Origin: an uncultured bacterium
GTDB lineage: Bacteria; Bacillota; Clostridia; Christensenellales; Pumilibacteraceae
NCBI GenBank assembly: GCA_949744905.1
Contig: CATKCE010000074.1
Span: 1 to 48,636, forward strand
DNA: 48,636 nt
Direction: 5' to 3'
The notes beneath the pieces were generated by a model. That model did not search any database and was not told where the DNA came from. It worked only from the letters and a program-made list of their open reading frames with translations. Positions 9,370 through 16,660 of the stretch are shown here, in pieces (position 1 is the stretch's first letter; every line of letters starts with the position of its first letter). The translations under genes were made by a program, and so were the position numbers.

Positions 9370-9687
9370 GTCTTTGCCGCAAACTTCATTTCTTTTTAAT
9401 CATGTTATGCGTCCGACGGTCGAAACGCGCCTTTTATCTATTCTTGCTCTTTTGCGGCGGGTTACCGAGCAGTTCGTTTTTTTTTGCGCGTTTCACAAAG
9501 AAACGCGCGACTTTTATTTTGCCGTCATGCGTTTGTCACATACGGAATGTATAATTCGCGTATACAAATCGATAAAATTTCGCGGCGGCGTTTCCTCCTT
9601 TGTAAATAAGTTTTTCATCATCTTCCTTTTTTTCAAAAAAACGTCGTCGCGGGTTTTATACAATACCTATTATACGATAGGAGGTAA

Positions 9688-9729
9688 ATGATTATAAGAG
9701 GACGTCCTACCATCGACCACACAAACTGA
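9688..9729 (+). CDS. possible 13-codon leader or mini-ORF
   Basis: ATG at 9688 follows AGGAGGT after a short (3-base) gap and reads 'MIIRGRPTIDHTN' to TGA. The Shine-Dalgarno bases lie in a small inverted repeat (CCTAT-N6-ATAGG). A terminator-like stem begins 21 bases after the stop, as in an attenuator leader, but the next promoter lies beyond that stem, so no downstream gene is obviously attenuated. Weakly supported. Confidence 0.2.
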   Translation: MIIRGRPTIDHTN

Positions 9730-9749
9730 AAATTCTTCCTTTGTAAAGG

Positions 9750-9786
9750 AAAAGAAGCGGAACGGATAAGTTGCCGCTTCTTTTCT
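9750..9786 (+). terminator. terminator-like hairpin upstream of the htpG promoter
   Basis: AAAAGAAGCGG (9750-9760) and CCGCTTCTTTT (9774-9784) form an 11-bp perfect stem with a 13-base loop and a T-rich tail. It would insulate htpG from transcription entering from upstream and implies that something upstream is transcribed rightwards. Confidence 0.6.
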
Positions 9787-9804
9787 TTATATTAATACAA
9801 GCGC

Positions 9805-9833
9805 TTGATTTTTTGATATCAAAGCGTTATAAT
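9805..9833 (+). promoter_or_regulatory. htpG promoter
   Basis: TTGATT at 9805-9810 and TATAAT at 9828-9833, spacer exactly 17 bases. The transcription start would fall near 9840, inside the inverted repeat listed next. Confidence 0.85.
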
Positions 9834-9835
9834 CT

Positions 9836-9860
9836 TTTAAGTATAAAGTTGATACTTAAA
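9836..9860 (+). promoter_or_regulatory. perfect 9-bp inverted repeat at the htpG transcription start, candidate operator
   Basis: TTTAAGTAT (9836-9844) and ATACTTAAA (9852-9860) are exact reverse complements separated by 7 bases, starting 3 bases after the -10 box. It matches neither CIRCE (TTAGCACTC-N9-GAGTGCTAA), nor the HspR repeat (CTTGAGT-N7-ACTCAAG), nor CtsR direct heptads. Binding by a dimeric repressor is inference. Confidence 0.55.
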
Positions 9861-9881
9861 TATCGAGAGGTGAAATTAAAA

Positions 9882-11681
9882 ATGGCTAAAAAACAATTCA
9901 AAGCCGAATCGAAAAAATTACTCGACCTGATGATAAACTCCATATACACCAACCGCGAGATATTTTTGCGCGAGCTTATCAGCAACGGAAGCGACGCGAT
10001 AGACAAGCGTCATTACATGAGCCTTACCGATTCTTCGCTCGGCGCGGATTTTTGCATAGAGCTTGTGCCGGACAAAGAGGCGAGAACTCTTACCGTGCGC
10101 GATAACGGTTGCGGAATGGACAAGGTCGAGATGGAGAATAACCTCGGCACCATTGCCAAGAGCGGAACTTCGGAATTCAAACAAAAAGAAAACACCGCCG
10201 AAGCTCTTATCGGGCAGTTCGGCGTGGGCTTTTATTCGTCGTTCATGGTGGCAGACAAAGTTATCGTGCGCAGTAAAAAAGTCGGAGGAAACGAGGCTTA
10301 CGAGTGGGAAAGCGAGGGCGCCGACGGCTACACCGTGTCGCCGTGCGAATACGATGCCTTCGGAACGGAGATAATTTTGCACTTAAAGCCCGACGACGAG
10401 GACTGTTCTTACGGAGAATTTACCGACGAGTATACTCTCACAAGACTGGTGAAAAAGTATTCGGACTATATAAGATACCCGATAAAATCGGGCGGAAAAA
10501 CGCTTAACAGCATGGTACCCTTGTGGCGCAAGCGCAAATCGGAAGTCAAAAAAGAGGAATACGCGCAGTTTTACCGCGACAAGTTTTTCGACTTTAACGA
10601 TCCCGCGCAAGTGTTTGCGTCGCAGGTCGAAGGCAACATAAATTATTCGATGATGGTGTTTGTCCCCGAAAAAGCCCCGTACGATTATTACACCCGCGAG
10701 TACAAAAAAGGGCTTTCTCTCTATAGCGGCGGCGTGCTTATCATGGAAAGCTGCGCCGACGTGTTGCCGGATTATCTCGGTTTTATAAAGGGACTTGTTG
10801 ATTCTCCCGATATCAGTCTTAATATCTCGCGCGAGTTGTTGCAAAAAGACCGTCAACTGCGCGCGATAGCCGTATCGCTGGAAAAGAAGATACGCGGCGA
10901 GCTTGGCAAATGGCTTAGATCCGACCGCGAAGCATACGAGAAGATGTTCGCGCAGTTCGGGAATTCGCTTAAAATGGGCGCGTACGACAATTTCGGAGCG
11001 AGGAAAGACGACCTTAAAGATCTGCTGTTGTTTGAATCCGACAACGGAAAACAGACGCTGTTTTCCGAGTACGTTTCCCGCATGAAAGAGGGGCAGGAAA
11101 ATATTTATTACGCGTCGGGCGCAAGCGCGGAGGCGATAAAGGCGTTGCCGCAGGTTGAGATGTTCCTTGATAAGGGATACGAGATACTGTGCCTTAAAGA
11201 CGGCATAGACGAATTTGTGGTTAAAATGATAGAATCTTACGACGGTAAAAAATTCGTTTCGGTAGCGGATAAAGACGCCGCGGGAGTTTCCGACGAACAG
11301 AAAGCCGAGCTTGAAAAGAAGTCGGGCGACAATTCCGCCGTGCTCGGAAAAATGAAAGAACTTCTTAAAGGAAAAGTTAAGGACGTGCGGCTCACCGCAA
11401 GGCTCAAATCCGCCGCTGCGTGCCTTACCAGCGACGGCGACATATCGCTTGAAATGGAGCGGGTGCTTCGCGCAATGCCGGGAAGCGAGGGGATAAACGT
11501 CGGCAGAGTGCTGGAAATAAATCCCGACCACGACGCGTTTTCGCACATTGCGGCTTTAGAGCCGGACGGCGAAAAGTTCGCCGATTACACTCTCGCGCTG
11601 TATAGCGCGGCGCTGTTGCAGGAAAATCTCCCTGTGGACGACAGCGCTGCTTTGGCGGCTCTCATAGTTAAATTGTTATAG
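9882..11681 (+). CDS. htpG: Hsp90-family chaperone HtpG
   Basis: The start at 9882 ('MAKKQFKAESKK') is chosen over the track start at 9771 because it follows GAGAGGTG and because the promoter and operator lie between the two. The 599-residue product shows the GHKL ATPase domain: 'FLRELISNGSDAIDK', 'VRDNGCGMD', 'LGTIAKSGTSEF', 'IGQFGVGFYSSFMVAD'. The middle domain follows with 'GVLIMES' and 'SLNISRELLQ', then the dimerisation region. It is slightly shorter than E. coli HtpG and has 'SNGSDAID' where most have 'SNASDA', a mild change. HtpG is a cytosolic ATP-dependent chaperone. It is monocistronic, with its own promoter and terminator. Confidence 0.95.
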   Translation: MAKKQFKAESKKLLDLMINSIYTNREIFLRELISNGSDAIDKRHYMSLTDSSLGADFCIELVPDKEARTLTVRDNGCGMDKVEMENNLGTIAKSGTSEFKQKENTAEALIGQFGVGFYSSFMVADKVIVRSKKVGGNEAYEWESEGADGYTVSPCEYDAFGTEIILHLKPDDEDCSYGEFTDEYTLTRLVKKYSDYIRYPIKSGGKTLNSMVPLWRKRKSEVKKEEYAQFYRDKFFDFNDPAQVFASQVEGNINYSMMVFVPEKAPYDYYTREYKKGLSLYSGGVLIMESCADVLPDYLGFIKGLVDSPDISLNISRELLQKDRQLRAIAVSLEKKIRGELGKWLRSDREAYEKMFAQFGNSLKMGAYDNFGARKDDLKDLLLFESDNGKQTLFSEYVSRMKEGQENIYYASGASAEAIKALPQVEMFLDKGYEILCLKDGIDEFVVKMIESYDGKKFVSVADKDAAGVSDEQKAELEKKSGDNSAVLGKMKELLKGKVKDVRLTARLKSAAACLTSDGDISLEMERVLRAMPGSEGINVGRVLEINPDHDAFSHIAALEPDGEKFADYTLALYSAALLQENLPVDDSAALAALIVKLL

Positions 11682-11692
11682 TAAAAAGAAGG

Positions 11693-11730
11693 GAAAAGCG
11701 GAACGGCGTCGGACTGTTCCGCTTTTTCTT
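11693..11730 (+). terminator. htpG terminator
   Basis: GAAAAGCGGAAC (11693-11704) pairs with GTTCCGCTTTTTC (from 11716), followed by T-rich sequence. The loop is about 11 bases. Confidence 0.8.
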
Positions 11731-11802
11731 GCGCCTGGACGACGCGTAGCCGGAGGAACCGGACGGGCGAATTTTTGTATTCTTTTGACAATGGAAAAAT
11801 TA

Positions 11803-11831
11803 TTGCCATACCGCGTCCGATATGGTATAAT
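11803..11831 (+). promoter_or_regulatory. promoter of the hydrogenase-signalling operon
   Basis: TTGCCA at 11803-11808 and TATAAT at 11826-11831, spacer 17, with TGG directly before the -10 (extended -10). A perfect TTGACA also occurs at 11785-11790 but is 35 bases from the -10. Confidence 0.75.
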
Positions 11832-11869
11832 CGTATCGTATGCAAATCTACGGTAGGGAGGATAGCAAA

Positions 11870-12112
11870 ATGGAGATAAAAGTATGTATCGGTTCGTCGT
11901 GCCATTTGAGGGGAAGCTACGAAGTGATAGAAAAGCTTAAAGCGCTCATAGCCGACAACGGACTCGAAAACAAGGTGGATCTTGCGGCGAGTTTCTGTCT
12001 CGGCAAGTGCGGCGCGGGCGTTACCGTGACGGGCGACGGCGAATTTTGGGACAACGTTACGCCCGAGACGGTGGAAAGCATTTTTGCCGAAAAAGTTTTG
12101 AAAAAGATATAA
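11870..12112 (+). CDS. thioredoxin-like [2Fe-2S] ferredoxin (NuoE C-terminal-like)
   Basis: The start at 11870 ('MEIKVCIGSSC') is preferred over 11840 because GGGAGG sits eight bases upstream. The 80-residue product has the ligand pattern of thioredoxin-fold [2Fe-2S] ferredoxins: 'CIGSSC' near the start (residues 6 and 11) and 'FCLGKCGAGV' further on, with a predicted beta-alpha-beta fold. It would carry electrons to or from the hydrogenase-like protein encoded 41 bases downstream. Similar small subunits accompany sensory-type [FeFe]-hydrogenase loci in Thermotoga and Thermoanaerobacter relatives (family knowledge). It leads the four-gene operon. Confidence 0.85.
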   Translation: MEIKVCIGSSCHLRGSYEVIEKLKALIADNGLENKVDLAASFCLGKCGAGVTVTGDGEFWDNVTPETVESIFAEKVLKKI

Positions 12113-12153
12113 CGGATACATATAAAACGCCAAACGAAACGGAGAGAACGAAA

Positions 12154-13854
12154 ATGCGCGAATATCTCAATTTCAAACAAGCGAATTGCAAAAACTGTTA
12201 TAAATGTCTGCGCGAGTGTCCGGTAAAGGCGATAACCGTGCTGGGCGACCGCGCGCGTATACGCGAGGACTTGTGCGTATTGTGCGGACACTGTACAGGC
12301 GTGTGCAGTTTCAACGCAAAAGAAGTGGTAAACGATATTGCCGCGGTAAAGAAAATGCTGGGCGGAAAGAAGAAGGTCATAGCGTCGGTCGCGCCGGCGT
12401 TTGCCGCAAGTTTCGCCCCCGATTTCGATTCTTTTAAGCGGTCGCTGATAAAGGCGGGATTCGCCGACGCGTTCGAGACAGCCGACGGCGCCAGGGAAGT
12501 TACCGACTGTTACCGCAAATTGCTGGACGGCGGAAAGTACCGCAATCTCATAGCGTCCGCTTGTCCGTCTATAGTGCGGCTCATAAGTATTTATTATCCC
12601 GACGCGCTCAAATATCTTGCGCCGGTCGTAAGTCCCATGGTGGCGCACGCAAGGATACTGCGCAAAAAGTATCCCGACTGCAGGATAGTTTTCATAGGAC
12701 CGTGCATAGCGAAAAAGCGCGAGGCGGACGAAAGCGGCGTGATAGACGCGGCGCTGACGTTCGAGGAAATAAATACCGTATTTAAGGAAGCGGGCATAGA
12801 CGCGGAATTTCCCTCCGCCGAAGTCGCGGCTACGTGCGGCGCGGCTACTGCGGCGAAAAACGCGGCGAGATATTATCCCATCAACCGCGGGATCATAAAA
12901 TCGTTTGAAGCGTTTTCGGACGGGTACGAGTACATAAGCGTGGACGGACTTGCGCGCGCCAAAGAAGTGCTTTCAAATATAGACACTCTTTCCGGCATGT
13001 TCATTGAAATGCACGCGTGCGAATTTTCCTGCATAAACGGTCCTTGCGCGCTGAAAAAAGAGCGCGGCGGATTTATCAAAGCGACCGAGACCGTTCGCGC
13101 TTACGCAAAGACCGGAACGGAAAAAGGCGAACCGCAAAGCGGAGTGGCGCTTTCATGCGATTACGAAAAACTTCCCGATATCCGCCGCACTCCTTCGGAG
13201 GAAGAAATATCAAAGATACTTGCCGCTACCGGAAAGACTGCGCCGGAGGACGAACTCAACTGCGGCGCGTGCGGCTATAATACCTGCCGCGAAAAAGCGG
13301 CGGCGGTTTATAACGGCATGGCGGAGATAAGCATGTGCGTACCGTACATGCGCGAGCGCGCCGAAGGATTGAGTTACGACATTATACAAAACAGTCCCAA
13401 CGGTATTTTTGCGGTGGATAACGACCTCACGGTTTTGGAAATAAACGAAAAAGCGGCACAGCTTTTGGGCGGAAGCAAATCGTTGCTTAAAGGCGAACCG
13501 TTGGAAAAGTACCAGAATCCCGCGGATTTTTACCGCGCCATGTACGAAAACGAATTTTTCACGGGGCGCAAAACAAAGCTGGACAAGACCGGAAAATGGG
13601 TGGAGATGACCATCCGCAAGGTAAAGAATCAAAACCTGTTGTTCTGCATAATGAAAGATATAACGCAAGACGTGGATTACAACACGCGGCTCAATAAGAT
13701 AAAAGAGGAGACCGCGCAGGCGGCGTCGGAAGTTGTGAGCAAGCAGATGCGCGTAGTGCAGGAGATAGCGTCGCTTTTAGGCGAGACAACGGCGGAGACC
13801 AAGATAGCTCTTTTGAAACTACGCGACGCGCTGAGCGACGAAACGCGCGATTAG
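12154..13854 (+). CDS. [FeFe]-hydrogenase-like protein with C-terminal 4Fe-4S and PAS domains (group C, HydS/HfsB-like)
   Basis: Start at 12154 ('MREYLNFKQ') with GGAGAG upstream; the track start at 12007 only extends into the previous gene. The 566 residues contain, in order: two 4Fe-4S clusters ('CKNCYKCLRECP', 'CVLCGHCTGVC'), an H-cluster domain (about 70-360), a further 4Fe-4S motif ('CGACGYNTC', about 370-400), a PAS domain (about 410-510) and a short helical tail. H-cluster ligands are all present: Cys137 ('SACPS'), Cys184 ('GPCIAKK'), Cys289 and Cys293 ('ACEFSC'). Ala136 replaces the proton-relay Cys of the standard TSCCP motif, as reported for sensory-type HydS proteins. It probably senses H2 or redox state rather than making bulk H2. 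The adjacent phosphatase is the likely output; that link is inference. Confidence 0.85.
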   Translation: MREYLNFKQANCKNCYKCLRECPVKAITVLGDRARIREDLCVLCGHCTGVCSFNAKEVVNDIAAVKKMLGGKKKVIASVAPAFAASFAPDFDSFKRSLIKAGFADAFETADGAREVTDCYRKLLDGGKYRNLIASACPSIVRLISIYYPDALKYLAPVVSPMVAHARILRKKYPDCRIVFIGPCIAKKREADESGVIDAALTFEEINTVFKEAGIDAEFPSAEVAATCGAATAAKNAARYYPINRGIIKSFEAFSDGYEYISVDGLARAKEVLSNIDTLSGMFIEMHACEFSCINGPCALKKERGGFIKATETVRAYAKTGTEKGEPQSGVALSCDYEKLPDIRRTPSEEEISKILAATGKTAPEDELNCGACGYNTCREKAAAVYNGMAEISMCVPYMRERAEGLSYDIIQNSPNGIFAVDNDLTVLEINEKAAQLLGGSKSLLKGEPLEKYQNPADFYRAMYENEFFTGRKTKLDKTGKWVEMTIRKVKNQNLLFCIMKDITQDVDYNTRLNKIKEETAQAASEVVSKQMRVVQEIASLLGETTAETKIALLKLRDALSDETRD

Positions 13855-13865
13855 GCGGTGCGGAT

Positions 13866-15026
13866 ATGGACGTTTTGGAATACGGATACGTATCGCTTAA
13901 TAAGAAAAACGAGGAATTGTGCGGCGACAAGGTTGAAATGATACCGTCGCCTCAAGGCGGGGCAACTTTAGTGCTTGCAGACGGACTCGGCAGCGGAGTC
14001 AAGGCAAATATACTCTCCACCCTTACAAGCAAGATCCTTTGCACCATGGCGGCGGCGCATGTCCCTTTGGAAGAATGTATAGATACCGTTGCGGGAAGTC
14101 TTCCGGTGTGCAAGCAGCGCGGAGTGGCGTATTCCACGTTTTCGCTACTTACTCTCGCGTCCGACGGTAGCGGATATCTCGCCGAGTTCGACAATCCGCC
14201 CGCCATACTTCTGCGCGGCGGAAAGTGGGTGCCTCTCGAGCGCGCCGAGCGAATATTCGGCGGTAAAAAACTGTACGTAAGCAAAATAGAACTCAGGCGG
14301 GGCGACGTAGTGCTCATGATGAGTGACGGAGTGGTGCACGCGGGCGTGGGCGAAACTCTCAACTTCGGATGGGACATAAAAGAGATACGCGAATTCGCCG
14401 AGATCCAGTACGACCCCGCGCTTTCGGCGCGCACAATGGCGAGCATAATGGCAAACGCGTGTTACGAACTGTACGGTCACCGCCCCGGCGACGACACCAC
14501 CGTGCTTGCCGTAAAATACCGCGCGCCGCTTACCGTAAATATGATGATAGGTCCGCCTTCAAACGCCGAGAGAGACGGCGCGGTGGTAAAGGAATTTATG
14601 GCGCAGGAGGGAAAGCGCGTCGTGTGCGGCGGCACTTCCAGCCAAGTGGTCGCGCGCGAGCTCCGCACGTCGGTCACAACGAGTTTCGACTACATAGATA
14701 AGGACGTTCCGCCGATCGGCTATATAGACGGCATAGACCTCACTTGCGAGGGAGTGCTCACGCTTAAAAAACTGCTTGTTTACGCCGACAAGTACGTGTC
14801 GGTATCCGACCCGGACGTAAAACTGTTTAAAGGACGCGACGGCGCTAGCCTGCTTGCCAAACTATTGCTGGTGGACGCGAGCGAAGTCAATCTGTTTGTG
14901 GGGCGGGGAGTAAATCTCGCGCACGAGGGACTCGGCATAGACAACAAGACCAAGCTCGATTCGGTGGTGAAACTTATAAATATACTTAAATCGCTCAATA
15001 AAAAGGTCGAGATAAAATATTATTGA
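13866..15026 (+). CDS. SpoIIE/PP2C-family serine phosphatase with a distinct C-terminal domain
   Basis: 386 residues beginning eleven bases after the PAS hydrogenase gene. Residues about 1-220 show PP2C metal-site motifs: 'VLADGLGSGVKA', 'LMMSDGVVHAG' and 'GDDTTVLAV'. The remaining 165 residues ('APLTVNMMIGPPS...') form a separate alpha/beta region containing 'YIDGIDLTCEG' that I do not recognise outside this gene context. The enzyme would dephosphorylate a protein Ser/Thr, typically an anti-sigma-factor antagonist or similar partner; none is encoded nearby. PP2C genes beside group C hydrogenases are known in Clostridia, and the arrangement implies that hydrogenase state controls the phosphatase. 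Confidence 0.85.
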   Translation: MDVLEYGYVSLNKKNEELCGDKVEMIPSPQGGATLVLADGLGSGVKANILSTLTSKILCTMAAAHVPLEECIDTVAGSLPVCKQRGVAYSTFSLLTLASDGSGYLAEFDNPPAILLRGGKWVPLERAERIFGGKKLYVSKIELRRGDVVLMMSDGVVHAGVGETLNFGWDIKEIREFAEIQYDPALSARTMASIMANACYELYGHRPGDDTTVLAVKYRAPLTVNMMIGPPSNAERDGAVVKEFMAQEGKRVVCGGTSSQVVARELRTSVTTSFDYIDKDVPPIGYIDGIDLTCEGVLTLKKLLVYADKYVSVSDPDVKLFKGRDGASLLAKLLLVDASEVNLFVGRGVNLAHEGLGIDNKTKLDSVVKLINILKSLNKKVEIKYY

Positions 15027-15055
15027 AATATTGCGTTTTACGCCCCTTTTAATGT

Positions 15056-15084
15056 TTGCCCGCTTTGCCCGAATGTGGTATACT
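15056..15084 (+). promoter_or_regulatory. internal promoter before the group B hydrogenase gene
   Basis: TTGCCC at 15056-15061 and TATACT at 15079-15084, spacer 17, with TGG before the -10, the same style as the operon's first promoter. It lies in the only sizeable gap (123 bases) of the operon. Downstream, GTG at 15109 could open a 10-codon mini-ORF ending ten bases before the real start. Confidence 0.6.
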
Positions 15085-15149
15085 TTCATTCGGAAAGGCG
15101 GGTAAACCGTGATCGACGGCGTTACTTCGATAAAAAGATAAAGAGAAAT

Positions 15150-16592
15150 ATGGAAAGAGTTTTCGATACAAAAGTTCAGTTGTTAAAGTACAAAGCGCTT
15201 AAAGCGGTGATAGAACGCGCGTATGCCGGCACGCTCGAGCAGGCTTTGTACGAGATACCGAAAGAGATAGTGCCCGGTCCCAAATCGGACATGCGTTGCT
15301 GTATATACAAGGAGCGGGCGGTGCTTAGCGAGCGCGTGCGCATGGCGATGGGCGGCGATCCCGCAAATCCCAACGTTATAGAAACGCTGCCGGTCGCATG
15401 CGACGAATGCCCCATGGAAACGTATTTCGTAACGCCTGCATGCCGCGGTTGTATAAACCATAAGTGTATGGACGTGTGTCCGCGCGGCGCGATATCGATA
15501 GACGGCAGGACGGCAAAGATAGACGCCGACAAGTGCGTGGAGTGCGGCAGATGCGCAAAGAGCTGTCCTTACGGCGCGATAATAGAGCTTGCCCGTCCGT
15601 GCGTAAAGGCATGCAAGATCGGCGCGCTGAAAATAAGCGACGACAAAACGGCGGTGATAGACAACGACAAATGCGTCATGTGCGGCGCGTGCGTTTACAG
15701 TTGTCCGTTCGGAGCGATAGTGGATAAATCCTATGTTTTGGATTGCGTAGAAATACTTAAAGAGGCGGAAGCCAGCAAACGTAAAGTTTACGCCATAATC
15801 GCGCCGGCTATAGTGAGCCAGTTCAAGTACGCGAAAATAGAGCAGATAGTCGAGGGCATCAAAAAGCTCGGGTTCCACCAGGTGATCGAGACCGCCATGG
15901 GCGCGGACATCACTCTCGGCAAAGAGATGGAGGAACTCAAAGAGCGCGACAAAATGACCACAAGCTGTTGCCCCAGTTTCGTAATGTACATAGAACGGCA
16001 TTTTCCCAAACTGAAACAGTACATTTCGTCGTCTCCCAGTCCCATGGTGGAAGCGGCTCAATTGATAAAACGCACGTCTCCGGGAAGCAAGGTAGTGTTT
16101 ATAGGGCCGTGCGCCTCAAAGAAATACGAGTATAAGTTGGAAAAGACCGGCGGCGCGGTGGATTGCGTGATATCGTTTGAGGAATTGCAGGCGTTTTTGG
16201 ACGCGCGCGGTATAGACGTTTCGTCTTTGGAAGAATCTCCGCTCAACAACGCGTCCAAGTACGGCAGGATATTCGCAAAGAGCGGCGGCATATCGCAGGG
16301 CGTAAAAGAACTGAAAGAGAAGTACGGCATACAAAAAGATATTTGTCCCATAGCTCTCAACGGGCTGGAACAGATAAGACTGAATATGCTTAAAATGAAC
16401 GCCGGCAAACTGCCGGAAAACTTTATAGAGGGCATGGCGTGCGAGGGCGGTTGCCTCAACGGTCCTTTGTGTCTCAGTCACGGCGATAAAAACGTATTGG
16501 ACGTGGATAAGTACGGCGCGCAGGCGCGCGAGCAGGATATAGCCGCCAGCCTTACTTTGTACGAAATGACCAAAGAAATGGAGAAAAAATAG
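15150..16592 (+). CDS. [FeFe] hydrogenase, group B type
   Basis: The start at 15150 ('MERVFDTKV') is chosen because the track start at 15075 lies inside the promoter; the ribosome binding site (AAGAG) is weak. The 480 residues start with the region typical of group B enzymes: 'DMRCCIYKERAVL' and 'ACDECPMETYFVTPACRGC'. Several 4Fe-4S motifs follow ('CVECGRCAKSCP', 'CVMCGACVYSCP'), then the H-cluster domain. Ligands and relay are intact: Cys273-Cys274 ('TSCCPSF'), Cys321 ('GPCASKK'), Cys431 and Cys435 ('MACEGGC'). Unlike the upstream paralogue it keeps the proton-relay Cys, so it may be catalytically competent. It needs HydE/F/G maturases, which are not in this window. Confidence 0.88.
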   Translation: MERVFDTKVQLLKYKALKAVIERAYAGTLEQALYEIPKEIVPGPKSDMRCCIYKERAVLSERVRMAMGGDPANPNVIETLPVACDECPMETYFVTPACRGCINHKCMDVCPRGAISIDGRTAKIDADKCVECGRCAKSCPYGAIIELARPCVKACKIGALKISDDKTAVIDNDKCVMCGACVYSCPFGAIVDKSYVLDCVEILKEAEASKRKVYAIIAPAIVSQFKYAKIEQIVEGIKKLGFHQVIETAMGADITLGKEMEELKERDKMTTSCCPSFVMYIERHFPKLKQYISSSPSPMVEAAQLIKRTSPGSKVVFIGPCASKKYEYKLEKTGGAVDCVISFEELQAFLDARGIDVSSLEESPLNNASKYGRIFAKSGGISQGVKELKEKYGIQKDICPIALNGLEQIRLNMLKMNAGKLPENFIEGMACEGGCLNGPLCLSHGDKNVLDVDKYGAQAREQDIAASLTLYEMTKEMEKK

Positions 16593-16611
16593 TCGGCGGT
16601 AACGGATCGTA

Positions 16612-16639
16612 TTGCAAAAATTTTCAAAAAGTCTACTTT
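16612..16639 (+). promoter_or_regulatory. possible purF promoter
   Basis: TTGCAA (16612-16617), a 16-base spacer and TACTTT (16634-16639). Both boxes are imperfect; read-through from the hydrogenase operon is the alternative, since no terminator is visible between them. Confidence 0.35.
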
Positions 16640-16660
16640 AAAAAAGGAATACATAAACCA

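Larger units (their letters stand above)
9310..9881. other. 572-base intergenic region with several hairpins, no convincing protein gene
   Basis: Apart from the promoters at each end, the region is T-rich and uneven in composition. It holds a 9-bp hairpin GCGCGTTTC-ACAAA-GAAACGCGC (9486-9508) next to a T9 run, a 10-bp perfect palindrome AGGACGTCCT (9699-9708), a possible 13-codon ORF and a terminator-like stem (both listed separately). The ORF at 9284-9691 has low-complexity Phe/Ser-rich translation, no ribosome binding site and overlaps the minus promoter, so I do not call it. A small RNA ending at the 9750-9786 terminator is possible but not shown. Confidence 0.5.

Noticed and set aside
9284-9691. 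135-residue plus-strand ORF before htpG
   Set aside because: It starts within the end of the minus-strand ABC gene and crosses its promoter, has no ribosome binding site, and its translation is low-complexity.
9836-9860. CIRCE or HspR-type heat-shock operator at htpG
   Set aside because: The arms do not match TTAGCACTC/GAGTGCTAA or CTTGAGT/ACTCAAG, so it is reported as an unassigned repeat.
11785-11831. TTGACA at 11785 as the -35 box of the hydrogenase operon
   Set aside because: It is 35 bases from the TATAAT; TTGCCA at 11803 has the right 17-base spacing.
16593-16660. Purine riboswitch before purF
   Set aside because: The 68-base gap is too short and lacks the conserved three-way-junction sequences.
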